DNA of 64,000 bases from DASRLE01 sp963825315 (GTDB lineage Bacteria; Verrucomicrobiota; Verrucomicrobiia; Limisphaerales; Palsa-1400): the NCBI GenBank assembly GCA_963825315.1, contig CAWGST010000001.1, positions 1,116,001-1,180,000 on the forward strand, read 5' to 3'. The position numbers were made by a program, and so were the translations under genes. This document shows positions 44,465 through 54,561 of the stretch, piece by piece; within the stretch, counting starts at the first letter, position 1, and every line of letters begins with the position of its first letter. The notes below the pieces were generated by a model. The model ran no database searches, was not told the DNA's origin, and was given only the letters and a program-made list of their open reading frames with translations.

Positions 44465-44557
44465 CGGTGAGGCTCTGTCGAGCCGTGGCTCGATCGAGAT
44501 GCGGTTCGACAGAGTCTCACCCTACCGGCGAAGATGTGTTTGGCGAGACGCCAAACA
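44465..44557. repeat. Palindromic repeat cluster
   Basis: GGTGAGGCTCTGTCGAGCCG pairs with CGGTTCGACAGAGTCTCACC at 18 of 20 positions (44466-44522), followed by CTACC. A second hairpin, TGTTTGGCG-AGA-CGCCAAACA, lies at 44537-44557. The style matches the CCCTACC units at 10.6 and 10.9 kb. Confidence 0.6.
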
Positions 44558-44693
44558 TGGCGCGCGAGACGCACGCGCTCCCATACTAAATCCGGATTTG
44601 CGCCCGGCCCGTCAGCGTCAAGCCGGCGAAAACCACGTTGGGCATTTATTCGCCTTTGCGGATGCGAACAGTTGTGTTAGAATTTACATCAAG

Positions 44694-44912
44694 ATGAGAA
44701 CGGTCGAGGCAATCATTCAACCCAATGGTGAGGTGCAACTGGTCGAGCCGGTGCATGTGTCGTCGCCCAGACGCGCTCTTGTGACCATTCTTGAAGAAGC
44801 TCCCCATGCTCATGACGCGGCACTTTTGAGCGAGGCGGCGCTGGCTGAAGACTGGAATCGTCCCGAGGAGGAGGCCGCATGGGCATACTTGCAGCCGGGC
44901 AAGTCGTCATAG
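44694..44912 (+). CDS. Small antitoxin-like protein
   Basis: A 72-residue acidic protein: MRTVEAIIQPNGEVQLVEPV, then ..SSPRRALVTILEE, then a tail with acidic residues. The first half resembles short DUF2281-like or AbrB-like antitoxin N-termini, and the C-terminus is acidic as expected for toxin binding. It overlaps the downstream MazF-like gene by 34 bases. Named by position; the family match is weak. Confidence 0.65.
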   Translation: MRTVEAIIQPNGEVQLVEPVHVSSPRRALVTILEEAPHAHDAALLSEAALAEDWNRPEEEAAWAYLQPGKSS

Positions 44913-45214
44913 TCCAGTTTCCCTTTTCTGATCTCACCGCCTCCAAATTGCGCCCGGCGGTGGTGCTGGCGGAGGCTGGACGCGGCGACTGGGTTCTTTG
45001 CCAGATTACCAGCAAACCCTATGGCGATCCCCGTGCCATTCCGTTGGACGCCGCCGACTTCGTTCACGGCTCTTTGCAGCTTGCCAGCTTCGCGCGTCCG
45101 GGCAAACTCTTCACCGCGCACACCAGCCTTGTTGCCGGACAAGTCGGCGAGTTGCATAGCGCAAAATTCTCGGCCATCCGTGCCGCCGTCGTGCGGATGA
45201 TGCAGAAAAGTTGA
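44879..45214 (+). CDS. MazF/PemK-type toxin (mRNA endoribonuclease)
   Basis: A 111-residue protein with the MazF beta-barrel pattern: GQVVIVQFPFSDLTASKLRP at residues 7-26, AVVLAE, then DWVLCQITSKPYGDP, and LFTAHTSLVAGQVGEL towards the end. The arginine after the K in SKLRP and the threonine of ITSK are typical of the RNase site. It is translationally coupled to the small upstream antitoxin gene and is flanked by the restriction-modification island, a common partner context. Confidence 0.85.
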   Translation: MGILAAGQVVIVQFPFSDLTASKLRPAVVLAEAGRGDWVLCQITSKPYGDPRAIPLDAADFVHGSLQLASFARPGKLFTAHTSLVAGQVGELHSAKFSAIRAAVVRMMQKS

Positions 45215-45295
45215 AGAACAATCCTCCGTCGATTTTCTTTGCAGTCCCGGTTTTTGGCAAAAACAGATCGCATTTAAAAGTCATATGTTTCCGTG

Positions 45296-47563
45296 ATGCC
45301 GGACGATCATATCAATCAGGCGCATGGCCATCGGCAAACCTGGCTCGTTGGCCTGCTTTTGGTTGTTGGCGTCATCCTCGCCTATCAGCCGGTCTGGCAC
45401 GCGGGGTTTATCTGGGATGACGATGTCTATGTCGTTAACAACCGGCTGCTGACCGCGCCGGATGGGTTGGAGCGAATCTGGTTTTCGAGCGAGTCGCCCT
45501 CGCAGTATTTCCCGCTGACCTATACCGTGCTCCGGCTGGAGAGAAGTCTGTGGGGTCTGAATCCGGCCGGCTACCACTGGGTCAATTTGTTGCTGCACGC
45601 GGCCAACGCGCTGCTGGTCTGGCGCGTGTTGCAACGCCTCAAGGTCCCCGGGGCCTGGCTGGCGGCGGCCCTTTTTGCCTTCCACCCCGTGCAAGTCGAG
45701 ACGGTCGCCTGGGTGAGCGAGTTGAAGAACATCCTCTCGCTGTTTTTCTCTCTGCTGGCTTTGCTGGCCTGGATTAAATTCATTAACGAAGATCGAACAT
45801 CGTCCTGGCGGTTTTACGCGCTGGGCTTGCTTTGTTACGCGCTGGCGCTCTCCGGCAAAACGACCGCCTGCACTTTGCCGGCCGCCCTGGTTTTGATTTT
45901 GTGGCTGGAAAAAAAACCGCTGCCGGCGCGCCGCTGGCTGCAAATTCTTCCTTTTCTGGTTCTGGGCGCGGGCATGGGGCTTTTGAGCATCTGGTGGGAG
46001 CGCCATCATCAAAACACCTTCGGGGAGATTTTCGCCATCGGGCCGCTGCAACGCCTCCTGATCGCCAGCCGGGCTGTCTGGTTTTATGCCGGCAAATTGA
46101 TCTGGCCGGTTGATCTGAGTTTCAGTTACGAACGGTGGAAGATTGATCCGGCGGACGCGCCGGCCTGGGTGTGGCCGGCGGCGGGCGCGATGCTGGTTTT
46201 GGTGATATGCTTGACACGGCGGTTTTTCGGACGAAGTGTTGAAGTGGCGGGCTTGTATTTTGTGGCGACACTCAGCCCCATGCTCGGCTTTGTCATGGAA
46301 TACACTTTCAAGTATTCATTCGTGGCCGATCATTATCAATACGCCGCCGGCATCGGCCCGCTGGCGCTGGCCGCGGCGGGCCTCAACAAGGCGCTGGGAT
46401 GCTTCGAACGACGGACACCGCTGCTCAAGCCGGCGGTCTGGGCCGCGGTCTTGCTGACGCTGGCCACGCTGACCTGGCGCCAAAGCAGGACCTACCTGGA
46501 CAGTGAAACGCTCTGGCGGACAACGATGGCCCGCAACCCCGGCAGCACCATGGCGCGGAACAATTTGAGCCGGGCGCTTCTGGCAAAAGGCCACGCGGAC
46601 GAAGCCGTGCTGCTTTGCCAAACCGTGCTGGCCACGCACCCCAATGATGTGACGGCCCAATTCAATCTGGGCGACGGCTTGCTGCAAAAGGGACGGCTGG
46701 ATGAAGCCATTGCCCATTTTCAAAAGGCGCTGGAATTGCAACCGGCCATGTCGGGCATCCCTTACTCCATCGGCGAGGCTTATTTGAAAAAGGGCCAAAT
46801 GGATGCCGCCATCCGTTACTTTCAAAGGGCCATTCAACTGCAACCGGACTATCCCGCGGCTTTCTGCAACCTTGGCTATGCCCTGCTGCAAGAGGGGCGG
46901 CGGGGGGAGGCCATGGCCGCTTACAACAAAGCGCTCGAATTGGACCCGCGTTACGCGCTGGCCCATAATGACCTGGGGAACATTCTTTTACAATTGGGCC
47001 GGACGGAAGAGGCCATGAACCATTTCCGGCAGGCGGCGGAAATCCTGCCCGATTTTGCCGAGGCCCGCTTCAACATGGCGGAAGTTTTCCTGGCCCGGGG
47101 CCGCCTGGACGACGCGGTCAGTCAATACAGGAAGGCGCTGGAGATCCGCCCCGATCTGGCCGACGCGCACTACAAGCTCGGCAATATTTTCGCCCAACAA
47201 GGCCGCGAGGCCGAGGCGGTCTCTCATTACGAAAGCGCGTTGAAAACCCGGCCGGACCTGGCGCGGGCCTGCAACAATCTGGCGTGGTTGCTGGCGGCCA
47301 GTCCCGACCCCTCCCTCCGCAACGGACCCAGGGCCATCGAACTGGCGCAACGGGCCGATCAACTGGCCCGGGGAAAGAACCCGGTGTTCCTGGGGACATT
47401 GGCGGCGGCGTATGCGGAAACGGGGCAATTCGGCCAAGCCGTCAAGACGATTGAGCGGGCGTTGCCCCTGGCGGCAAACGACGCCGCCCTGACCCGCGCG
47501 CTCGAAAACCAAAAAGCGCTGGCCAAAGGCGGGAGGCCGTTCCGCGAAAGGCCGCGGCGTTAG
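45296..47563 (+). CDS. TMTC-like membrane protein with TPR repeats
   Basis: A 755-residue protein. The N-terminal half has about ten transmembrane helices and GT-C features: FIWDDDVYVVNNRLL in the first loop (acidic DD pair) and LFAFHPVQVETVAWVSELKN, the HPxxxE pattern of TMTC O-mannosyltransferase-type proteins. From about residue 400 there are seven or eight TPR units (for example ..AIRYFQRAIQLQPDYPAAFC). ATG 45296 and GTG 45293 are both possible starts. Such proteins may glycosylate exported proteins; substrate and donor are unknown. Confidence 0.85.
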   Translation: MPDDHINQAHGHRQTWLVGLLLVVGVILAYQPVWHAGFIWDDDVYVVNNRLLTAPDGLERIWFSSESPSQYFPLTYTVLRLERSLWGLNPAGYHWVNLLLHAANALLVWRVLQRLKVPGAWLAAALFAFHPVQVETVAWVSELKNILSLFFSLLALLAWIKFINEDRTSSWRFYALGLLCYALALSGKTTACTLPAALVLILWLEKKPLPARRWLQILPFLVLGAGMGLLSIWWERHHQNTFGEIFAIGPLQRLLIASRAVWFYAGKLIWPVDLSFSYERWKIDPADAPAWVWPAAGAMLVLVICLTRRFFGRSVEVAGLYFVATLSPMLGFVMEYTFKYSFVADHYQYAAGIGPLALAAAGLNKALGCFERRTPLLKPAVWAAVLLTLATLTWRQSRTYLDSETLWRTTMARNPGSTMARNNLSRALLAKGHADEAVLLCQTVLATHPNDVTAQFNLGDGLLQKGRLDEAIAHFQKALELQPAMSGIPYSIGEAYLKKGQMDAAIRYFQRAIQLQPDYPAAFCNLGYALLQEGRRGEAMAAYNKALELDPRYALAHNDLGNILLQLGRTEEAMNHFRQAAEILPDFAEARFNMAEVFLARGRLDDAVSQYRKALEIRPDLADAHYKLGNIFAQQGREAEAVSHYESALKTRPDLARACNNLAWLLAASPDPSLRNGPRAIELAQRADQLARGKNPVFLGTLAAAYAETGQFGQAVKTIERALPLAANDAALTRALENQKALAKGGRPFRERPRR

Positions 47564-47600
47564 GCTGCGCCAGAAATGGTCTGGACGAAAAGCCGCCGAA

Positions 47601-48446
47601 TCAACGGCCGGCCTGGCGGCGGCGAAGCTTCCACGCCGCAACCAGCGAACCGCCCAAAAGCGCGAAGGTGGAAGGTTCGGGCACCGCGGGCGTCACGTCC
47701 GCCCAATCTGGGGCGATGAGAAGGTTATCAATAAAAAAATCGCCCGCGCTGGCCGCCGACTGGGCTTTGAAGCCGACATCCGACACCGTGGGTATGGCGG
47801 TCGAGGTGGACTGCGTGGAGGTGGGCGTTCCCGGCTGGCTGCCGCCGGGCGTAGGATCCACATAAAGGTTTGCAACCGACGTGGAGCCAAGGGTCAATTC
47901 TTCGACCACGAAATAAGTAGTGTTCAATGCCAAAGCGCTGCTATAGATGGCGCCACTGCCGCCGCCGGTGGTTCTTACGCCTATTTTCCAGCCGGTTCCC
48001 GAAGCCCCCACATACGTTGCCAAGGCATCGCCGCTGCCGCCCGGGCTGGTCGGATTGGGATTCAATGAGGTAATATAGTTGTTGGCGGTGGGAAGCGTAG
48101 TGCAATCGATGAGAAAGGAATAATAGATGCTGCCACTGGTCACGGCACTGAAGGTGTTTATGGTGCTGCTGGAGGCGGTGCCCGAAGTATAAATCAAGTC
48201 GTTGCCGCCCTGGTCCTGCAATCCGGCATAGGTCAGATCAGCGCTGCCAATCTGCAACACGGCGTTTCCCCCGGTCCACACGACACTGTTGCCAGGGTTC
48301 TCATTGCCGCCCAGAGTGGATCCCGCCGTGTAATTGAAAGCGTCTGAAAACAAAAGCTGGGCGTGGGCGCTTTGGCAGCACACGGAAATAATGCCGGCAG
48401 AAATCAACTGGCAGGCGACGAAGTGAAGTTTCATAAACTTGTTCAT
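47601..48446 (-). CDS. PEP-CTERM sorting-domain protein
   Basis: A 281-residue exported protein. A signal peptide (KLHFVACQLISAGIISVC..AHAQ) starts after the ATG at 48446. The body is a beta-rich region (LLFSDAFNYTAGSTLGGNE..). The end is a classic PEP-CTERM signal: VPEPSTFALLGGSLVAAWKL followed by RRRQ. PEP-CTERM proteins are handled by exosortase and anchored or released at the cell surface, often with exopolysaccharide. The gene ends 38 bp from the convergent TMTC gene. Confidence 0.9.
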   Translation of the reverse strand: MNKFMKLHFVACQLISAGIISVCCQSAHAQLLFSDAFNYTAGSTLGGNENPGNSVVWTGGNAVLQIGSADLTYAGLQDQGGNDLIYTSGTASSSTINTFSAVTSGSIYYSFLIDCTTLPTANNYITSLNPNPTSPGGSGDALATYVGASGTGWKIGVRTTGGGSGAIYSSALALNTTYFVVEELTLGSTSVANLYVDPTPGGSQPGTPTSTQSTSTAIPTVSDVGFKAQSAASAGDFFIDNLLIAPDWADVTPAVPEPSTFALLGGSLVAAWKLRRRQAGR

Positions 48447-48739
48447 AGGTTTTAAGGCGTTGTTCATAGTTTTAATGGCTTTGCTTACTATGGTAATACT
48501 CGTCCATTCCCGACGCAAAAGCAATCAAATTCTTGTGATAAAATGTGTGCGGAACATTGAAAATTATGCACCGCCGTCCCACAGCATTTTGCCTGGATTG
48601 TCATTCCGTCCCCAAGAAAAGGCAAAAACGTCAGGAGCAGGAGCCGGAGACCGCCGCCCAAAAGACGCCCTAAAAATTCGCGCGCCCATTGGCCTGTTTG
48701 CTGGCCGCGTGACCGTCAAGATAGAAGCAGCCCGGTCGC

Positions 48740-51700
48740 CTATGGCGAGCGTATGGTGAAGAACTTCTGCGGCGGCACCGACGGGTTGATCGGGAGGGTG
48801 ACTGTGAACGAGCCATCCGCGGCGAAGTGGCCGCCCGATTGCACCACGCTCCAAGTGGAGATCCGCGCAGCGATGTTGGTCGAGCCGAGGATGGTGTAGC
48901 CTGCGCCCGGGACCCCGCCCGTGCCTGAGAAAGAGAGGTTGCCGCTGCCGCTGTTATAGGCCACGGAGTTCGCGTTGAACGTGGGTTGGCTGGGAATGCT
49001 GATGCTGCCGTCCACGGCGAGGCTGTTGGACCAGGTCACGCCGCCGCCGGTGACGGTGAGGGCAGCGCCGCCGGCGAGGGCCTTGTTGAAGACGAAGAAC
49101 TTCGTGCCCGCGAGAAGGGCGGGGCCGAGGTTGTTGACGGTGAGCGAACCGGAGCCGGTGTTGACCAGGGTTCCGGTGACGGAGATGGAGTCATTGGCCG
49201 GGCTTCCGGAAGTGTTGACGCGGAAGAGGAGGTTGCCATTGAGGGTAAGGCTGTTGCTGATAGTCAAAACGCCGATGGAGGCGGCGGAGCCGCCGCCGAG
49301 GACGGCGGTGTTGCTGACCACGACGGGGCCGAGAAGGCTGCCGCTGCCGGCGAGCAGGCCGCCGGCGTTGGTGGTGACGCCGGTGTAGGTGTTGGCGCCG
49401 TTGAGATAGAGGGAGCCGCCACCGGTCTTGGTCACGGGGAAGCCCAAGCCCAGGTCGTCAATCACGCCGGAGAAGGTGGTGTTGCCGGTGTTGGTGACAT
49501 CCCACTGCCGGTTGGTAACGGTTGCATCCACCGTGCCGGCCAGTTCGAAGCTCCCGGCGAGCGTGAGATCGTTGTTCCCGCCAATGCGGAAAATGACCGT
49601 GTTGGTGCCAGCGATGTAGTTGATTGGATTATGAATGATGTGAGGGCCGCCGCTGGCGAACAGGTTGGGGGTGGTGGAGCTGTTGGCGGCGCCCGTCGGA
49701 AGTTCGGTCGTCAAGACGATGGGGCCGATGCCCAGGGGGCCGTGGTCAACCGTCGGCGGGCTTGAGGAGGCGGAGTCGGCGCCGACGCCGACCGCGCCCT
49801 GGCTGAGGTAGAAGCTGGCGTTGTTTTGACTGTTATACGTGCTGTTGCCGTTGTTGAACAGAGTGACCGCGGCGCTGTTGTTGCGGGAGATGATGGCGCC
49901 TGAGCCGGAGATCCTGCCGTCATATTCCTGGACGCCGCTGGATTGGTACGGGGCCCAGAGGACGTCGCTTCCACCGGTGCTGAAGATCATGTCCGCCGCG
50001 TTGGTGAAGGAGCCATAAGCCCGGATGCGGTCGGTGCTGCCGACGAGGGCAGGGTGGTAGATGGTCAATTGGGCGCCGGGGGAGCCGGTCAATTGGCCGA
50101 GGATCGAAGCAGCGGTGGAGGAGCCGGTGCCGTTATATTGGATGGTGCTGGAGGAGGGCACGTTGACGTTGTTGGAAAGGCCGATGCTGGCGCTGTAACC
50201 CAAACTGGGGATGAAGAGGATGGTCCCGCCATTTTCCAAGGTGACATTGCCGGAGCCAAGCCCGCTGAGGCCGACGGCGTTGCTGAAGACGACCGTCCCG
50301 CCGTTGATGATGGTTCCGCCGGTGAAGGTGTTGGCTTCATACAGGTTCAATGTCGCGCCCGAATTGACTGCCAGGCTGCCGGGGCCTTCGATTGTGCCGG
50401 CGCCGGTGAACGCGTAACCCCCACCAGCCACCGTCATCGTGCCTGGGCCGACGATGACGCCGTTGAGAACGACGGTCTGATTGGTCGAATTGTTGTCGAA
50501 CGTGACATTATCTCCATAGTTGAAGACCGCGCCAGGGCCGGCGTCGCTGCCGCTGGCCCAGTTGGCGGTTCCGGCCACATCCCAATTGGAGGAGACGGCG
50601 CCGACCCAGAAAAGATTGCCGGCCGTGTGAACGGCCAGGCTATTCGTGGTGGAATTAGTGAGCACGCCGCAGGAGTTGGTGACCTGGCAGAAGTAAGGTT
50701 GGGCATCGCTATTGCCAACGGGGTTGATGATGAGAGAGGCGGTCTGGGTGCCGGAGATGTTGCCGCCGTTGGTGAGGGCGGTGGAATTCCGGTACCACTG
50801 GTAGTCGGCGCTGCCGGTAGTCTGGACTGAGAAGGCGGAAAGGCCGCCAACGACACCATACTCATTGGCGGGTTCAGCGGTGATGGCCGGCGGTTCGGCG
50901 ATGCTGATGGTCGCGCTGCCGTTCATGAAGGCCGTGGCCGTGCTGGTTTTGTTGCTGGCGACGACATTATAGACGCCACTCGATCCCAGGCCGGTGAAAC
51001 TGATGCTGCTGCCTGTGCCCGGCAGGGTGACGCTGGTCGGCGCGCTATTGCTGTAGAGAATGTAGGCGCAGGTGGCGTCCGACCCGCTCAAGCTGACGGA
51101 GAAGGTATTGCCCGGGCAGCCCGAGCCGCCGCCGGAGACGTTGTAGGTGTTGCCTGGCGAGGGGCCGGCTGGTGTGACGCCTGCCCAGGAGGTATCAACG
51201 CGGATTTCATCCATATAGCATACCATGACAGGCGCGCCCGACGGCGCGTAGAGATCGACCGAAATCATGCTGGTCGAATTAGCGCCGCCATTGGTGGTCG
51301 AGATGGTTGGGGGAGGAGCGGCGCCACCCAAGGAGGTCGGATTTACCCAGAGAGAAATGGTAGCGGGGTCGGTCGAGTTATAGGTGTAACCCAGAACAAC
51401 GAAGTAGGTGCTGTTGGTGGACAAGACGGCGGTGGTGTTGGTGGCGGGCGGGCCAGTGGAGGCGGAAGCGGATTTGGAAATCTGCAGTTGCCCCAATGAG
51501 TTGACCCAGACGGCGGCGCCGGCGTTCGGGTTGGGCGTTGTGCTGCTTCCTGAATACAAGCCGGTGATGGCGCGCACGAAAGGCGTTGTCGTGGGCAATG
51601 TCTGTATATTGAGCAAAAATGATTCGTAAACGGTCCCGCTGCCTGATGAGGTGGATTGCGGAGTGAAGGAAGCCGTGGCCGTCCTGCCAATGCCCGTCGC

Positions 51701-52003
51701 GGTGATAATGCCCATGGCCGGCGTGTTTGGGTCAGGCTTCAGACCGGGATACCTCATGGCGGCGACATTGGTCACCACGGGGCTGCTGTTGGTTGACCCG
51801 CTGTTGCCTATAACCCCGTTGCCCCAGAAGAGGTAGCTGTTTGGGGAAACGGCTTGATTCTTGCTGATAAATTCACCCTGTGGATATTCGGAAAAAGGCT
51901 CATAAACGGGGAAGGTGAATTGGGCGCGGGCACTCTGGAACGCGAGCAAGCCGAGGGCGGCGAGCAAGGTGACGGATGAGAAGGGGTTCATTCTGATTTT
52001 CAT
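48740..52003 (-). CDS. Large secreted protein with Ig-like and autotransporter-associated strand repeats
   Basis: A 1087-residue protein from the ATG at 52003 (MKIRMNPFSSVTLLAALGLL..ARAQ signal). The first 330 residues resemble the body of the PEP-CTERM protein encoded just downstream (FTFPVYEPFSEYPQGEF, then FVVLGYTYNS). A middle Ig-like domain (ITAEPANEYGVVGGLSAFSV) is followed by beta-strand repeats of the PATR type: FTGGTIINGGTVVFSN and TYTGVTTNAGGLLAGSGSLL. The end, PPQKFFTIRSP, is like the APQRFFLLQEP ending of the 58.5-kb GH28. It contains the only GGGACCC I found in the window (48909-48915). Confidence 0.82.
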   Translation of the reverse strand: MKIRMNPFSSVTLLAALGLLAFQSARAQFTFPVYEPFSEYPQGEFISKNQAVSPNSYLFWGNGVIGNSGSTNSSPVVTNVAAMRYPGLKPDPNTPAMGIITATGIGRTATASFTPQSTSSGSGTVYESFLLNIQTLPTTTPFVRAITGLYSGSSTTPNPNAGAAVWVNSLGQLQISKSASASTGPPATNTTAVLSTNSTYFVVLGYTYNSTDPATISLWVNPTSLGGAAPPPTISTTNGGANSTSMISVDLYAPSGAPVMVCYMDEIRVDTSWAGVTPAGPSPGNTYNVSGGGSGCPGNTFSVSLSGSDATCAYILYSNSAPTSVTLPGTGSSISFTGLGSSGVYNVVASNKTSTATAFMNGSATISIAEPPAITAEPANEYGVVGGLSAFSVQTTGSADYQWYRNSTALTNGGNISGTQTASLIINPVGNSDAQPYFCQVTNSCGVLTNSTTNSLAVHTAGNLFWVGAVSSNWDVAGTANWASGSDAGPGAVFNYGDNVTFDNNSTNQTVVLNGVIVGPGTMTVAGGGYAFTGAGTIEGPGSLAVNSGATLNLYEANTFTGGTIINGGTVVFSNAVGLSGLGSGNVTLENGGTILFIPSLGYSASIGLSNNVNVPSSSTIQYNGTGSSTAASILGQLTGSPGAQLTIYHPALVGSTDRIRAYGSFTNAADMIFSTGGSDVLWAPYQSSGVQEYDGRISGSGAIISRNNSAAVTLFNNGNSTYNSQNNASFYLSQGAVGVGADSASSSPPTVDHGPLGIGPIVLTTELPTGAANSSTTPNLFASGGPHIIHNPINYIAGTNTVIFRIGGNNDLTLAGSFELAGTVDATVTNRQWDVTNTGNTTFSGVIDDLGLGFPVTKTGGGSLYLNGANTYTGVTTNAGGLLAGSGSLLGPVVVSNTAVLGGGSAASIGVLTISNSLTLNGNLLFRVNTSGSPANDSISVTGTLVNTGSGSLTVNNLGPALLAGTKFFVFNKALAGGAALTVTGGGVTWSNSLAVDGSISIPSQPTFNANSVAYNSGSGNLSFSGTGGVPGAGYTILGSTNIAARISTWSVVQSGGHFAADGSFTVTLPINPSVPPQKFFTIRSP

Positions 52004-52046
52004 AGGTTTGTTGGGTCTCTGCGGCCTTTTGGGAGATTTAAATCCG

Positions 52047-52893
52047 TTAGATCTTGTCCGGAAACGGCAAGAGGACTTTGCGCGCCGCGACGTGGAAGTC
52101 AAAGTAGAGAGCCTGACGGACGCTTCCATGCACTGGTTTGACCGGCAGGAAGGCGTTCCAGCCGGTCGAGCCGGGGTCAGAGGTACTGATCGCAATCGGC
52201 CACGGCCCAGGCGGTGGTGAGGGAGGCGCCGTTGCTAATCAGTGCCGTCATGAGATCATTCATCTTATGACATTTGGTGTCGGTGCTACTGGGGCTGGTG
52301 GTCTGCTGTCCAAAAGGCTCAAAATAATCCTGGGGGCTGGCATAGGGGCCGGACTTGGCCCAGTTGTTGGTGCCTGGCAGGTCGCTGGCGCGGGGCTTCT
52401 TGTAACAAACGCGGTTCCGGTAATTGGTGCTGTTGATGCCGTTGGCGGCGGGGGGCGCAGCGTTGGCGTAGCCGGGACAATAAAAGACTTTGGCTTCGCG
52501 GTAGGATTTGTCCGGCGAGTGCAATCCGAGCGGAAACGCCAGATAATAGATCATCGAATCCACGCTGCTGTTCCAATCGCTGAGGCTGTCCATGTCGTAC
52601 CAAGATTGCTGGCCCTCGCTGATCCCATACATGTGCGTCGTTCCATCACCTTCGATCACGTCCCCCGGGCCAGGCGGGAGCCAGTCGTTGTTGTCACTGC
52701 TCCACATGCTGATGGCTTGGCCCACTTGGCGAAGGTTGGAGGAACAACTGGTGGCTTGCGCTTTTTGTTTGGCGAGGGCCAAGGCCGGCAGCAGCATCGC
52801 GGCGAGGATGGCGATGATGGCGATGACCACCAGCAATTCGATCAACGTAAAAGCCGTTGACAAGGTCCGATCGTTTTTCACTCTATGGCTCAT
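52047..52893 (-). CDS. Secreted protein with prepilin-type N-terminus, split by a frameshift
   Basis: The first frame (52893-52177) starts MSHRVKNDRTLSTAFTLIEL, then LVVIAIIAILAAMLLPALAL: a type IV prepilin-like methylation site with a hydrophobic helix. The body carries cysteines (SCSSNLRQVGQ, YCPGYANAAPP). The second frame continues DPGSTGWNAFLPVKPVHGSV and ends YFDFHVAARKVLLPFPDKI, the DGHV-like end typical of the H-X9-DG/DUF1559 type proteins of planctomycetes and Verrucomicrobia. Joining needs one base removed near 52190-52197. Without it the protein ends at ..CDQYL. Confidence 0.8.
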
Positions 52894-53138
52894 ACCAGCA
52901 ATCTAGCGTCGCCCAAGGAGATAATCAAGGGGACTGTTGTGCAAATCAACCTGAAAAATGGGAACGTGAACAATTAATGCGTCCATTCCAAGGGGCTTCG
53001 CGTCCGGCCCCGGCCCGGTTCATGCTCCATCCTGGTGTCACCAGTGCCCTTTTTTCAAACTGCTTTGCACGAGAACCAGGGTGACTTCCCGGAGAGAACT
53101 CCTTACGCTCCTGTTGAGCCACATGAGCCGCAAATTAT
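52894..53138. promoter_or_regulatory. Divergent promoter region with a candidate operator
   Basis: Between the prepilin-like gene and the first GH28. CAAACTGCTTTGCACGA at 53056-53072 matches CAAACATCTTTGCACGA at 60655-60671 in 15 of 17 bases. The distances to the GH28 and exuT start codons are 83 and 84 bp. The first half of the region shows nothing I recognise. Confidence 0.55.
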
Positions 53139-54395
53139 ATGAACACTCGAAGAACCCGCTCCTTGAACCGTGTTTTGGCCCTTGCATCGCTGGCATTCTT
53201 TGGATGCTGCGCCGTGTCACGAGCCGGGACGTTTAACGTTCACGACTACGGCGCGCAAGGCGATGGCCGGACGCTCGATTCGCCAGCCATCCAAAAAACC
53301 ATTGATGCCTGCGCGAAGGCCGGCGGCGGCACGGTCCGGCTCGCTCCCGGCACTTATCTCAGCAAGCCGCTCTTTCTGCGCGGCAGGAATACCACCCTTG
53401 AACTCGACGCCGGGGCCGTTCTCCAAGGCACCGGGGAATTCGCCGATTACCGAACCCCCAGCGGCGAAGTTGTCGGCCTGATCAACGCCGATGGGCTGAG
53501 GAATGTTTCGATTTCCGGCACAGGCGCCATTGACGGCGCGGGCGCGCCGTGGTGGCCTGCGGTCAAAGAAGCGAAAAAGACCGGCGCTGCCGAGCCGCGC
53601 CGTCGTCCGAAGATGGTCAATTTCCACCATTGCCAGGGCGTGACGGTGCGCGACGTGACCTTGCGGAATTCCCCCAGTTTCCACCTTGTTCCGGTGGACT
53701 GCGACGATGTCCTGATCGACCACGTGACCATCAACGCCCCGGCGGATTCGCCGAACACCGACGCCATTGACCCAAGCGCCTGCCGCAACGTTCGCATTCT
53801 CAACTGCGTCCTGGATGTGGGCGACGATAACGTGGCTGTGAAAGCCGGGCATGCCGTCGCCGGACGCGACTTTTGCTGCCAGGACATCATTGTGTCCAAC
53901 TGCGCCTGCCGGCATGGGCACGGCATCTCGATTGGCAGCGAAACGTCCGGCGGCGTCAGCAACTTCACCGTGACTTATTGCACCTTTGACGGCACGACCA
54001 GCGGCATCCGCATCAAATCGGCGCGCGGCAAAGGCGGACGGGTTGAAAATATATTGTACCGCAATCTCACAATGAAAAATGTAAGACGACCCATTGACAT
54101 CGCGTGCTACTACCCGAAAGTTCCCAAGGACGACCCGGCCCAGCCCATTTCCTCACTCACGCCGGCCTACCATGGCATCCGCATCGAAAATCTCACCGGC
54201 GACTGTCCCGAAAGCGCCGGCCTGATCGTCGGCCTGCCCGAATCCCCGATTCGCGGCGTGACGCTGTCGGACGTCCATCTTAAAACCGTGACCGGCCTGC
54301 TGTTGAAAAACGCCGAAGACGTGGAGTTAAAGAACGTCAAGATCGAGGTGGAGCAAGGCGAACCGGTGATCCTCAAAAACGCAAAAGTGCATTAA
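53139..54395 (+). CDS. GH28 polygalacturonase (secreted)
   Basis: A 418-residue right-handed beta-helix enzyme that cleaves pectic galacturonan. It has a signal peptide (ALASLAFFGCCAVSRAG). The GH28 motifs are all present: SPNTDAIDPS at about residue 204, VGDDNVAVKAG at about 227, CRHGHGISIGSETSGG at about 258 and SGIRIKSARGKGG at about 288. Asp residues of the first two and His of the third form the catalytic set. It shares the CAAACnnCTTTGCACGA site with exuT and is followed by the XylR-type regulator. Confidence 0.92.
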   Translation: MNTRRTRSLNRVLALASLAFFGCCAVSRAGTFNVHDYGAQGDGRTLDSPAIQKTIDACAKAGGGTVRLAPGTYLSKPLFLRGRNTTLELDAGAVLQGTGEFADYRTPSGEVVGLINADGLRNVSISGTGAIDGAGAPWWPAVKEAKKTGAAEPRRRPKMVNFHHCQGVTVRDVTLRNSPSFHLVPVDCDDVLIDHVTINAPADSPNTDAIDPSACRNVRILNCVLDVGDDNVAVKAGHAVAGRDFCCQDIIVSNCACRHGHGISIGSETSGGVSNFTVTYCTFDGTTSGIRIKSARGKGGRVENILYRNLTMKNVRRPIDIACYYPKVPKDDPAQPISSLTPAYHGIRIENLTGDCPESAGLIVGLPESPIRGVTLSDVHLKTVTGLLLKNAEDVELKNVKIEVEQGEPVILKNAKVH

Positions 54396-54561
54396 CCTGT
54401 TATGTTGTCCAGGATGGTGCAAACGAACTCCCCGGATTGAAACTAAACGAAGCTGCGCGAAGGAAACGAAGAATCATGCGGCGGCTTGAAGGGTTTTGCC
54501 TCGTGCCTGCCTTCGTTGGGGGTTGATCTTCTCTCGCGCGCCTGCTATAGGATGGATCGAT

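Larger units (their letters stand above)
44263..44693. other. Spacer with palindromes between the restriction-modification island and the toxin-antitoxin pair
   Basis: No gene is supported. It holds the RAYT-like 19-bp repeat (44399-44417), a large inverted repeat (44465-44523), a perfect 9-bp hairpin (44537-44557) and GCGCGAGACGCACGCGC close by. The toxin-antitoxin promoter should lie just before 44694. Confidence 0.6.

Noticed and set aside
48909..48915. Complete absence of GGGACCC from the window
   Set aside because: One copy is present here in an intact gene, so the motif is scarce rather than absent; the claim was weakened accordingly.
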